From JACQZO01 sp964512325 (GTDB lineage: Bacteria; Patescibacteriota; Gracilibacteria; RBG-16-42-10), in contig CAZEGN010000005.1 of assembly GCA_964512325.1 (NCBI GenBank), forward strand, positions 1-64,000: a stretch of 64,000 nucleotides of DNA. The letters run 5' to 3'. The position numbers and the translations under genes were made by a program. Under the pieces are notes generated by a model that made no database searches, was not told the origin of the DNA, and worked only from the letters and a program-made list of their open reading frames with translations. This document shows, piece after piece, positions 33,913 to 42,356 of the stretch (position 1 is its first letter; every line of letters starts with the position of its first letter).

Positions 33913-34683
33913 TTACATTTCCAAGTCAATTCCCACCGGGCAATGATCAGAGCCTAGAACATCTTTTAAAATGAAGCCATCTTTTACTCGTTCTTTTAGC
34001 TCTTCGCTGACTAAGAAGTAGTCAATTCTCCAACCTACATTGCGTTTTCTTGCTCCAGTCTTCATGTCCCACCAGGTATAACATTGAGGCTCATCAGGAT
34101 GGAAAAGACGGAATGTATCCCAATAGCCTTTTTCAACTAGCTGATCAATCCAGTCACGCTCAATGCGCATAAAACCTGACGTATTTACATTTTCTTTGGG
34201 ACGTGCCAAATCAATTTCTTGATGAGCAGTGTTCACATCGCCACAAATGATCACGCCTTTGCCCTTTTTCCGCATCCCCTCAACTAGGTAAAGAAATGCC
34301 TTGTAGAATTCAAGTTTATAATTTAATCGTTCAATGCCACGGCCACCGTTGGGGAAGTAAACATTAAACAGGAAAAACTGTTCATACTCCGTCATGACAA
34401 TGCGCCCTTCAGCGTCCAGAATCTGGTAACCGAAGAATGACTTTGATGAAAGCGGTTTGTGTTTGCTAAAAGTAGCGACACCGCTATATCCCTTTTGCTC
34501 AGCCGAATTCCAAAAAGTCTCGTAACCAGCGGGATGGGTTAGACTAGCAGGTAGTTGCTCTACGTGTGCTTTGGTTTCTTGCAGACATAATACATCGGGC
34601 TGCACTTGCTGTAGCCATTCATGAAAGCCTTTCTTTTCGACTGCACGGATGCCATTTACATTCCAGGAGATTAATTTAAGCAT
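33913..34683 (-). CDS. xth: exodeoxyribonuclease III / AP endonuclease
   Basis: The 256-aa enzyme cuts DNA at abasic sites. It has LKLISWNVNGIRA, DVLCLQETKAH with the metal Glu, GRIVMTEYE, NVYFPNGGRG, CGDVNTAHQEIDLARP, RIDYFLVS and the terminal LGSDHCPVGI with the catalytic His. The length is standard. Confidence 0.95.
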   Translation of the reverse strand: MLKLISWNVNGIRAVEKKGFHEWLQQVQPDVLCLQETKAHVEQLPASLTHPAGYETFWNSAEQKGYSGVATFSKHKPLSSKSFFGYQILDAEGRIVMTEYEQFFLFNVYFPNGGRGIERLNYKLEFYKAFLYLVEGMRKKGKGVIICGDVNTAHQEIDLARPKENVNTSGFMRIERDWIDQLVEKGYWDTFRLFHPDEPQCYTWWDMKTGARKRNVGWRIDYFLVSEELKERVKDGFILKDVLGSDHCPVGIDLEM

Positions 34684-34700
34684 GAGGGGGAGTGGAAATT

Positions 34701-34733
34701 GTGAATTACAAATTACAAATTACGAATTTGAGG
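34701..34733. repeat. AT-rich dispersed module (AATTACAAATTACGAATT type)
   Basis: GTGAATTACAAATTACAAAT and TACGAATTTGAGG resemble the module at 2508-2544. It lies in the 93-base gap between xth and the DUF2207 gene. Confidence 0.5.
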
Positions 34734-34776
34734 AGGCAGTGACAGTAATTTATCATTTATAATCTATAATTTCACC

Positions 34777-36528
34777 TTACCATCCGCCGCCACCACCACC
34801 TCCACCACCTCCGCCTGAGGAGCCGCTTCCGCTTGAGCCTGATGAGGAAGGGCTTGAAGACATGGTTGAAGTCATATTGCTGGAAAAAGATGAGAGTGCA
34901 CTGGTGAAAGCGTCACTGCTATTGATAGTGGCAATCGGCATTGCTCCTCCCCAATAAATAGAGGCCTGGTTCGTGTCAGTATTAGCGTAGATCTTTTTAG
35001 CAGCAGTAACCCACTTTTTCACTAGCCCAAAGATGACTGCAAAAGGTAGCATCTGCTCAAAAAGGAAGCTTTTTTCTAGGAACATCTGCCTGTGCTTTTC
35101 GGCGGTATTCATAAAGAGACAGAAACCTTTCAGGTGGCGTTTTAATTCATACCCTTTGGTAGTAAGTTTAGCCATAAACTGTGAAAAGATCAGAAGAATA
35201 ACAAAGCAGCTAAAAATGACCAGTCCTTGCTCTGCGGTATCAATCAGACCAATTACCACTAACAAAACTTCTAGAAATATACCGCCTGTGGCTGTCAGTG
35301 CTAGCTTCAAAGTCATTTGCATGCCTTCAGCTGTAAATATACCTTTCTCTTTTAATGCGTCTTTGGTGCCGACAATGATATCTGGAATTGAGGTATAAAA
35401 TCTATCCTTTAGTGAAGATAATGTTGCTGTACTACCTGATAATGGTGTGTCAGTATCAAATATGCCCTTGATAATCAGCTGCTCTCTTGCGGTAAGTGTT
35501 TGGTCATTTTTCTGAAAAACAAAAGTACAATCAACCATTTTATCATCATGGCTCAGCACAATATCTTTAATTTGTATTACTTTTCTTGCTGCCAAATCCA
35601 TGATCGCTGCGGAGATAAATTTGTTGCTGAACTTGGCATTGTGATAAATCATGGCAAGCTCCAATACATCATATCCGGCTGGTGGTGCATATTCAGGGAC
35701 AATTGCTTTCTTGAGATTGATATCTTTGCCCACGCGGTACCATAAAGAGAAACAGAAGAGGAGAACAACTAAAGGCAGCAGATAAATTGTCCATTGCTGA
35801 TATTGATTCCATAGGCTTAGCGGTAGTGCAGTCATAATTCCTTTCGGGAAAGTGGTCGAAAGGGTAATCCCTTCACCAACCCTCATCATGCCTAGGGCTT
35901 GTACCTTTAGTGTCTGATCGTCTAACCAATGCATGCTTACATTTTCTTGGCGCTTCTCTCCAAATTGGCCAAAGTAGTAATAAGTGTTGCTGTTGGATTG
36001 ATTGATTCCGAGTGGAAACTGAATAGTAGCCTCAAATGCATCGGTTTCAATATCCCAAAAGTTACCATTTAAGTTCCAATACAGTTCATCAAAAGATGCA
36101 TTACGTGTGCGCACGGCGTTTTGTACTGTGTATTTGATTTTATATTGTTGCTCGTTTTGTACTGTGCGGTTAGGGTTGCCAATTTTCCATGTTATAGAAT
36201 CGGGGTTGTTAATAACAGTAAAGGGATGATACTTGCCGGAGAAGTCAGTAATACTGTGTAAGGTGATTGGTGTTTGAATGCGACGCCAAAATGTTTCCTG
36301 ATAAAAAGTAGGAAGAACGCGGTAGATGCCATGCTTGTCAGGCAAGTTGCCACAGTCAGCCACAATCCATTCGGTGATAGTAACTGAAGTATCAGGGTTA
36401 ACAACGATTTCAGTTTTAAAGTCTTTAATGTACCAGTCATCGATATCCTCAAGTTCACGTGCTTGTGCTATATCAATGGGGCTGATCAGAAACAATAAGC
36501 TAATACAAATTAACAGGATTTTTTTCAT
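34777..36528 (-). CDS. DUF2207 membrane protein with a glycine-rich tail
   Basis: The 583-aa protein has a signal peptide (MKKILLICISLLFLISPI), then the DUF2207 beta-rich domain starting at WYIKDFKTEIVVNPD and VTITEWI, a membrane helix near 250-270, a cytoplasmic winged-helix-like region, and two more helices near 405-450. It ends in a Ser/Gly run followed by eleven or more Gly and a final Trp. This tail is typical of DUF2207/YciQ proteins. The function of the family is unknown. Confidence 0.85.
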   Translation of the reverse strand: MKKILLICISLLFLISPIDIAQARELEDIDDWYIKDFKTEIVVNPDTSVTITEWIVADCGNLPDKHGIYRVLPTFYQETFWRRIQTPITLHSITDFSGKYHPFTVINNPDSITWKIGNPNRTVQNEQQYKIKYTVQNAVRTRNASFDELYWNLNGNFWDIETDAFEATIQFPLGINQSNSNTYYYFGQFGEKRQENVSMHWLDDQTLKVQALGMMRVGEGITLSTTFPKGIMTALPLSLWNQYQQWTIYLLPLVVLLFCFSLWYRVGKDINLKKAIVPEYAPPAGYDVLELAMIYHNAKFSNKFISAAIMDLAARKVIQIKDIVLSHDDKMVDCTFVFQKNDQTLTAREQLIIKGIFDTDTPLSGSTATLSSLKDRFYTSIPDIIVGTKDALKEKGIFTAEGMQMTLKLALTATGGIFLEVLLVVIGLIDTAEQGLVIFSCFVILLIFSQFMAKLTTKGYELKRHLKGFCLFMNTAEKHRQMFLEKSFLFEQMLPFAVIFGLVKKWVTAAKKIYANTDTNQASIYWGGAMPIATINSSDAFTSALSSFSSNMTSTMSSSPSSSGSSGSGSSGGGGGGGGGGGW

Positions 36529-36549
36529 AAAAGAGCAAGGTCATGTCGA

Positions 36550-36581
36550 TACTAGCATTGATAAAAAGTCTTGTGCTAGTA
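36550..36581. promoter_or_regulatory. inverted repeat between divergent DUF2207 and prenyltransferase genes
   Basis: TACTAGCA (36550-36557) and TGCTAGTA (36574-36581) form a perfect 8-bp inverted repeat with a 16-bp spacer. TTGATA overlaps the spacer and TACAGT follows it, so it sits on a possible promoter of the prenyltransferase gene. It may be an operator. Confidence 0.4.
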
Positions 36582-36620
36582 CAGTAATAATGTTTTGCTA
36601 AAATTGGCTTTCTTATTTGT

Positions 36621-37460
36621 ATGAATGTACTCAAAACAAGTCGTCCCCGCTTTTGGATATACCTGCTTGGTCCCTACTCGATTGGTATCTTAGCAGCGCT
36701 GCCGCGGGCAATTGACGGTGTGACAGAGCTGCTTTTGGCAATCATGTTTGTGTACTTTCTTTTTCCTGCTAATTTGCTGCTTTATGGTATCAACGATATT
36801 TTTGATTATGAAACTGATCGTCTTAATGCGAAAAAGGAATACTATGAAAGCGTAGTAGATCCGAAAGAGCATAAACGACTATGGCTATGGATAGGGCTCA
36901 CCAACATTCCCTTTCTCTTAGTAATGCTATGGACAAATCATTTAGCCTTAGCATCTTTTATTAGTTTTCTTTTGCTCGGTGTATTCTACTCAGCTCAGCC
37001 CATTCGGGCTAAAACCAAGCCCGGTTTAGACAGCTTCTTTAATATTCTTTACATTTTCCCCGCTTTTGTGGGCTTTACTCTTGCCGGTGGGCATAGTTTC
37101 TCATGGCCATTAGTTCTGGCTGCTTTTTTATGGGCAATGGCTATGCATGCCTACTCTGCCATACCGGATATTGAAAGTGATCGGCAAGCATATATGAACA
37201 CCATTGCTACCTTTCTGGGCAAGAATGGGACATTGACGCTGTGTACGCTTTTTTATGTGACAAGCAGTATCATTGCTGCCCAATATCTGGGTACAATGAT
37301 GTATATCTTGGGCTTGGTCTACTTATGGATGATGCGCAAGACATTTCAAGCGCAAACGTCTGGGACAATTTTGCACTTGTACAGTGTTTTCCCAAAACTC
37401 AATCTGATAAGCGGCTTTGTGATTTTCTGGACAGTGTTTTACTTGCATCTCTATCGCTAA
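36621..37460 (+). CDS. UbiA-family prenyltransferase, lycopene-elongase-like
   Basis: The 279-aa protein has about eight membrane helices and the two Asp-rich UbiA motifs, NDIFDYETDRLNAKK (about 57-71) and DIESDRQA. It starts SRPRFWIYLLGPYSIG. The motif order and the length resemble bacterial and archaeal lycopene elongases (CrtEb/LyeJ type), which add C5 units to lycopene to give C45-C50 carotenoids. The adjacent crtI, crtB and GGPP synthase genes support this; it converges on crtI with a 4-base overlap. Other UbiA substrates remain possible. Confidence 0.75.
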   Translation: MNVLKTSRPRFWIYLLGPYSIGILAALPRAIDGVTELLLAIMFVYFLFPANLLLYGINDIFDYETDRLNAKKEYYESVVDPKEHKRLWLWIGLTNIPFLLVMLWTNHLALASFISFLLLGVFYSAQPIRAKTKPGLDSFFNILYIFPAFVGFTLAGGHSFSWPLVLAAFLWAMAMHAYSAIPDIESDRQAYMNTIATFLGKNGTLTLCTLFYVTSSIIAAQYLGTMMYILGLVYLWMMRKTFQAQTSGTILHLYSVFPKLNLISGFVIFWTVFYLHLYR

Positions 37461-38947
37461 GCAGTAGCCAAGGGCTCAGGCGATGTAATTCCCATAATAC
37501 GCTTATATACAAGCTCAGCACTGATCAGACAGATTGGCATGCCAATACCAGGGTTTGTGCCTGCTCCCACATAGTAAAGATTCGAAACTTTCTTGCTGAT
37601 ATTATTGGGTCTAAAGCAAGCAGTTTGTTTGAGCGTGTGAGCCAGACCAAGTGCACTTCCCTTAAAACTATTATAGCGCTCAATGAAGTCTTGCACGCAG
37701 AATAGTTTTTGATACTCAATCCGTTCAAGCAAGTCAGGCACACCCCATTCTTGAGCTAGGGTTTCTAAAATGCTCTGTGCTTTTTGAGTAAGCTCGCTTT
37801 CGGAATATTGTAAGCCTGGAGCAATGGGCACTAAAACAAAAAGATTTTCATTACCTGCTGGGGCGACACTAGGGTCGGTTTTGCTGGGGGCACAGACATA
37901 GAATGAAGGATCTGTCGGCCAGACATGTTGCTCAAAAATTTCGCCAAAGTTCTTTTTCCAATCAGCTGAGAAGATGAGATTGTGATGGGTTGCCTGCGGG
38001 ATAGTTCCTTTTACCCCTAAATACATAATTAAGGCGGATGGCGACATGCCCCTGGTTTGCCAATACTTGTCAGTGAAGCTGCGATATTCAGGGTCTAACA
38101 ATTGCTGCTCCGTGTGAACCATATCGGCGTTAGAAATCACTAGATCGGCAGCAAACTCACCAGCTTTAGTGAGCACTCCTGTTGCCTTACCATCAGTAAC
38201 TATGATTTTCTCTACAGCAGCATTAAGCTTGAACTGGACACCTAGTTCTTCAGCAATACTTACCAAGGCTTTGATAATTTCATAAATCCCCCCCTGTGGG
38301 TAAAATACACCCATATTAAAATCAATATGGTTCATGATGTTATACAGCGCTGGTGTGTGGTAGGGAGAGCTGCCTAAAAACACTAACTGATACTCCATGA
38401 TCTTTTGCATGGCATCAGTCTTAAAATAAGATTCTACATACCTATGCATTGATTTAAGCATGGGCAACTTTCTCCCAAACTTCATGGTCTGCCAAGTGAA
38501 AAGATCGCGCCACGAGTCGTAATTCTTGTACATAAAAAGCTTGGTAGCGAGCTCATACTGGTAAGCCGACACTTCCAGGTACTCTGCTAGCTTTTTGCCA
38601 GCTCCTGCTTCTAGCTTTTCAACGATCGGCAGGTCTTTGCTCAAGTCCGAGAAAAAGTCCTGTTGGCTCTTGCCTCGAAAAAAGATGCGATATGATGGCG
38701 AAAGTTTTATCAAATCAAGATAGTCTGTCACTTTTTTGCCAACGCTAGCAAAAAAATGTTCGAAAATATCAGGCATTAAGTACCATGACGGTCCCATATC
38801 AAAGCGATAGCCTTGTGCTTCGAAGATACTGGCTCTTCCGCCCAAACATTCATTTTTTTCTAATACCTGTACTTCGTATCCAGCTTTGGCAAGCAAACAG
38901 GCTGTTGCTAAACCACCAATACCACTACCGATGATGAGAGCTTTCAT
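37457..38947 (-). CDS. crtI: phytoene desaturase (CrtI-type)
   Basis: The 496-aa flavoenzyme has the dinucleotide motif IIGSGIGGLATACLLAKAGY, ECLGGRAS, the substrate-side motif FDMGPSWYLMPDIF and the C-terminal YYVGAGTNPGIGMP. CrtI converts colourless phytoene to neurosporene or lycopene, or acts as a later desaturase. Its ATG overlaps the alkD stop (ATGA), so it is part of the carotenoid operon. Confidence 0.92.
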   Translation of the reverse strand: MKALIIGSGIGGLATACLLAKAGYEVQVLEKNECLGGRASIFEAQGYRFDMGPSWYLMPDIFEHFFASVGKKVTDYLDLIKLSPSYRIFFRGKSQQDFFSDLSKDLPIVEKLEAGAGKKLAEYLEVSAYQYELATKLFMYKNYDSWRDLFTWQTMKFGRKLPMLKSMHRYVESYFKTDAMQKIMEYQLVFLGSSPYHTPALYNIMNHIDFNMGVFYPQGGIYEIIKALVSIAEELGVQFKLNAAVEKIIVTDGKATGVLTKAGEFAADLVISNADMVHTEQQLLDPEYRSFTDKYWQTRGMSPSALIMYLGVKGTIPQATHHNLIFSADWKKNFGEIFEQHVWPTDPSFYVCAPSKTDPSVAPAGNENLFVLVPIAPGLQYSESELTQKAQSILETLAQEWGVPDLLERIEYQKLFCVQDFIERYNSFKGSALGLAHTLKQTACFRPNNISKKVSNLYYVGAGTNPGIGMPICLISAELVYKRIMGITSPEPLATA

Positions 38948-39648
38948 ATTTTTCCTAGTAAATAAGCTTTGCGAACTTCGGGCGGGAAATGTTCAATTGC
39001 ATAGCGTAGCATGGTGCGAGGCATGTTTTGATAATGCTTTTGCATGAAATCAACTAAGGCCTGTCGGTCTCTTTTGCCCACTTCACGCAATAGCCAACCA
39101 CAGGCTTTTTGAATCAAGTCTTGTTTGTCATCAAGCATAAGCTCAGTCAATCTAAACGTGTCTTGAAAATCTTGTTCCGCAACGAAAGCGTGGGTTGCAA
39201 TAATGGCGATGCGCCTTTCCCACAATGAAGGGGATTTCGCCAGCCGATAGAGCCTTTCACGGTCTCGCTGGATTAAGTGTGCGCCCACGATTTTGTGAGC
39301 CGAGCTATCAACTAGGTCCCAATTATTAATCCAGGCCGTGTTTTGCAGGTAGAGTTCATAAATGTGTTGTCTCGTTACCTCATCTCCCTGCTTGAACTGA
39401 TCAACTAAAATGAAAAGAGCCACTAAACGTTCTTCGTGCCATTTATTATGGAGTAGCGCTAAGACTTCTTTTTCAGGAAGGTGCCGATATTGTTTGGCGA
39501 CTTTTCTTTGCGCAGGTACCGGTATGCCCAGAAACTTATCACCAGCGCCATACTGTCCTTTTGCTGTTTTAAAAAATCGCTCAGCAAATTCTCCTCGCTC
39601 TGGATTGGCTAGTGCATGTAACTCTTTACGAAGTGCAGCTAGAGACAT
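38944..39648 (-). CDS. AlkD-like DNA alkylation repair HEAT-repeat protein
   Basis: From ATG 39648 the protein is about 234 aa. It has the AlkD features KFLGIPVPAQRKVAKQYRHL, NNWDLVDSSAHKIVG, SPSLWERRIAIIATHAF and KACGWLLREVGKRD, the repeated helices of an ALK/HEAT fold. AlkD removes bulky or cationic alkyl bases from DNA. It sits between crtB and crtI, 2 bases after crtB and overlapping crtI by 4. The longer frame upstream of 39648 lies inside crtB and is unlikely. Confidence 0.88.
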   Translation of the reverse strand: MSLAALRKELHALANPERGEFAERFFKTAKGQYGAGDKFLGIPVPAQRKVAKQYRHLPEKEVLALLHNKWHEERLVALFILVDQFKQGDEVTRQHIYELYLQNTAWINNWDLVDSSAHKIVGAHLIQRDRERLYRLAKSPSLWERRIAIIATHAFVAEQDFQDTFRLTELMLDDKQDLIQKACGWLLREVGKRDRQALVDFMQKHYQNMPRTMLRYAIEHFPPEVRKAYLLGKI

Positions 39649-39650
39649 AT

Positions 39651-40529
39651 TTATGCTTTTGAAAAGGTACTTTGTTGCTTGCGGGCCTGCCATAGCAATT
39701 GCAGCTTTTCCCATTTTGAAGTTCTTGCCCTGCCGAGAAAAATATTTCTTGCTTGCTGTTCAATCTTGGTCAAAATGGCTTCATAGAGTTTGCTTGCTAC
39801 TCGAACAGCCAATTGGCCCTTAGGTGCAAGCATCATAATCCCCTCATCTGCACTACGATATAACTGGCGCGCGCGAGCGATTTGGAATTGCATAAACTGG
39901 TCAAAGGCCGGCGTAAAGTTCTCATTGCTAATGTCTTTACTGGTCAGTCCAAATTCACGCAGTTCGGTTTGCGGCATGTAGACACGCCGGCGCTCAATAT
40001 AATCTTCTTTAATGTCCCGTAAAAAGTTGGTCAATTGCATGGCGTAGCCTAAGTCAGCGGCAAACCCCAGTGCTTTTTTGTCATTAAAACCAATGACATG
40101 GGTGAGCATAAGGCCAACTACGGCAGCCGAACCATACATATACTGTTCAAGCTCGGCGTAGGTGTCATAGGTGCTTTTTGTTAAGTCTTGCTTCATTGCT
40201 GCAAAAAAAGCAACACTATATTCCCAAGGAATAGCATATTGATGAAAGATATAGCTACTGGCATAGAGCACAGGTTCTGCTTCGCTTTTTTCAAGATAGG
40301 CTTGTTCCCACTTTTTCTCCCATAGTGTGAGCTTTTGCGCAGCAAGTTTGGCATCAGTATTTGTATCAACGATATTGTCCGGTATACGAAAAAATGCATA
40401 GAGAACATGTACTGCTTTTTGAATTTGTTTAGGGAAGAGTTTATTAGCAAAATAATAGCTTGTACCATGCTGAGCATTAATTTGTTTTGCTACCTTAATC
40501 CCCTTTCTGATTAATTTTTGATTCCACAT
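39651..40529 (-). CDS. crtB: phytoene synthase (CrtB-type)
   Basis: The 292-aa squalene/phytoene synthase has both Asp-rich motifs, PDNIVDTNTD (about 50-59) and MQLTNFLRDIKEDYIERRR, with GTSYYFANKLFP near the start. It condenses two geranylgeranyl diphosphates to phytoene. The start overlaps the GGPP synthase stop by one base (TAATG). Confidence 0.92.
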   Translation of the reverse strand: MWNQKLIRKGIKVAKQINAQHGTSYYFANKLFPKQIQKAVHVLYAFFRIPDNIVDTNTDAKLAAQKLTLWEKKWEQAYLEKSEAEPVLYASSYIFHQYAIPWEYSVAFFAAMKQDLTKSTYDTYAELEQYMYGSAAVVGLMLTHVIGFNDKKALGFAADLGYAMQLTNFLRDIKEDYIERRRVYMPQTELREFGLTSKDISNENFTPAFDQFMQFQIARARQLYRSADEGIMMLAPKGQLAVRVASKLYEAILTKIEQQARNIFLGRARTSKWEKLQLLWQARKQQSTFSKA

Positions 40530-41584
40530 TAAGAGTGACGGTTACGCAAATATGCACTCAGTTGTTGCAGTTGGTCTTTCAGCTCACTAGCAAATTCAGT
40601 ATTAGCTAGTACAGTTTCTGCTTCATTAAAAAACTGATTCATTTTTGCCTGGCCAGATTCGAAAGCGCCCGTATCAGTGAACAGTTTCTCAATTGCAGGT
40701 CTGTCCTCTTCGGTAAGAGGCTTGCCCCAAAGTGCACACAGAGCCTCCTTTTGCTCAAGGTTGCCTTTATCTAAGATATGTTGCGTGAAAAAAGTATGCT
40801 GTCGATCGCGAAGATCAGTGAACACGCTTTTGCCACTGGTAGTGCTGGGCGTCATCAAATCAAGCAAATCATCTTGTACTTGAAAGGCTAAACCTAAGCT
40901 TTTGCCAAATTCCTGAAAGGAACTTTTGGTGGCAGCGTTTGCATCTGCCAACTCAGCACCAATTAACATAGGACGAATAAATGTGTAGCTGGCGGTTTTT
41001 AAGTACATTTTTTCCAAAATAAACGACTCGCTGACTTGTGAGCGTGTCATAATTTCCACATCGATCATTTGGCCAATAACGACTTCATCTACCATGGCTT
41101 GAAATGTTCGGCGTGCGCTAGCTGGAATATCAGTCCCATTCATCAGTTCAAACACCCATGATAGGACTAAATCGCCGAGCAAAAGTGCTTGCGAGTAGCC
41201 AATATGATCAACATTGCAAATTCGCTCTTCAGCTTGCAATCTTTGAGCAATGTAGCGATGCACAGTAGTAACCCCGCGGCGTGCATTGGCCTCATCAATA
41301 ATATCATCATGAATAAGACAAAAAAGATGAAATAGCTCTAAAGCAATAGCGCAACGCCATACAGTATCTGTCTGTTGTTGGGCAGTGAGGTACATGAGGT
41401 AAGGGCGGATGCGTTTGCCACCACTGGCCGTGAGTTTTTCAATATACTTCAACCACTCCAGAATGTGGCCATCCTGAGTATACTGGTTATAGGTATGTGT
41501 TTTTTCTTTTACCCAAGTTTGCAATTTTGGCTCAAAAATAGCGGCAAATTCAATAAGAGTCATAACAGGTTTGATCGCTGCCAT
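40529..41584 (-). CDS. geranylgeranyl diphosphate synthase-like polyprenyl synthetase
   Basis: The protein has GGKRIRPYLM, the first Asp-rich motif LIHDDIIDEANARRG and the second FQVQDDLLD, as in all trans-isoprenyl diphosphate synthases. The residues before the first motif (FHLFCL) do not prove chain length, but the location beside crtB points to C20. ATG 41584 is preferred over a TTG at 41611. Ends in the TAATG overlap with crtB. Confidence 0.9.
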   Translation of the reverse strand: MAAIKPVMTLIEFAAIFEPKLQTWVKEKTHTYNQYTQDGHILEWLKYIEKLTASGGKRIRPYLMYLTAQQQTDTVWRCAIALELFHLFCLIHDDIIDEANARRGVTTVHRYIAQRLQAEERICNVDHIGYSQALLLGDLVLSWVFELMNGTDIPASARRTFQAMVDEVVIGQMIDVEIMTRSQVSESFILEKMYLKTASYTFIRPMLIGAELADANAATKSSFQEFGKSLGLAFQVQDDLLDLMTPSTTSGKSVFTDLRDRQHTFFTQHILDKGNLEQKEALCALWGKPLTEEDRPAIEKLFTDTGAFESGQAKMNQFFNEAETVLANTEFASELKDQLQQLSAYLRNRHS

Positions 41585-41615
41585 GCTACTGAAGCAAGCA
41601 AAAAATGGCAATCAA

Positions 41616-42251
41616 TTAGGCTTGAAAAGACCAGCGTAAATAGTGGATTTTATCCCCTTTTAGGCGATGTTTTCGTTCAAACGCAGTTTCAATTTGTAGT
41701 TCAGGAGCGAGATTGGGAGCACTGTGGATATCATCATTCGTAGTGTGAATGATAAATCCAGGGTGTTGCAATACCTCTTTAGTATAAGCAAATAAACCGG
41801 CATTGTCTGTCTTGAGATTTATGCAGCCACTAGGAAGCAATACTGCATGATAAAGATTTTGAAAGCGCAGCGAGACTAAGCGACGCTTAGCATCCGCACG
41901 TCTTGGAAAGGGGTCGGGAAACGTGAGCCAGATTTCAGCAATGCTACTTAGAGCAAACTGTTCTAACAGCTTTTCGATAGAAAGCCTCATAAATAGCACA
42001 TTAGTGAGACCCAATGCCAAAGCTTTTTGGGCGCCGTACCATAACCGATCTGCTTTTTTATCAATGCCAATGAAGTTTTTGTCTGGATACATCTGAGCCA
42101 GAGCAATAGTATATTCGCCTTTGCCGCATCCCAGTTCTAAAACAAGTGGATTGATGTCAGAGAAATAGCTCTGACTGTGTGGAATGGGATCATGAATGAT
42201 ATTGGTTAGCACTTTTGCTTCAGCTAGACGAAGGTGTTTTTTGCGAGACAC
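41616..42251 (-). CDS. trmB: tRNA (guanine-N7-)-methyltransferase
   Basis: The 211-aa enzyme makes m7G46 in tRNA. It has VLELGCGKGEYTIALAQMYP (SAM site), NFIGIDKKADRL, and the signature IWLTFPDPFPRRADAKRR. It is the first gene of the minus-strand run that continues into the carotenoid genes. Confidence 0.95.
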   Translation of the reverse strand: MSRKKHLRLAEAKVLTNIIHDPIPHSQSYFSDINPLVLELGCGKGEYTIALAQMYPDKNFIGIDKKADRLWYGAQKALALGLTNVLFMRLSIEKLLEQFALSSIAEIWLTFPDPFPRRADAKRRLVSLRFQNLYHAVLLPSGCINLKTDNAGLFAYTKEVLQHPGFIIHTTNDDIHSAPNLAPELQIETAFERKHRLKGDKIHYLRWSFQA

Positions 42252-42307
42252 GGCGGATTAATTAAAACTGTGAAATATGCAAATTGAGTAAGGATGACTA
42301 GCTGGGC

Positions 42308-42336
42308 TTTCAAAGTCGGATGAAAAACTGTATACT
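42308..42336 (+). promoter_or_regulatory. promoter-like -35/-10 upstream of the 831-aa gene
   Basis: TTTCAA (42308-42313) and TATACT (42331-42336) are 17 bases apart. Transcription would start about 14 bases before the GTG codon, leaving a very short leader without a Shine-Dalgarno sequence. Confidence 0.5.
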
Positions 42337-42356
42337 AGCCCACTAAAAATACATTT

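Noticed and set aside
34777..34860. Glycine run at the end of the DUF2207 protein as a repeat expansion
   Set aside because: Gly-rich tails are usual in DUF2207/YciQ proteins.
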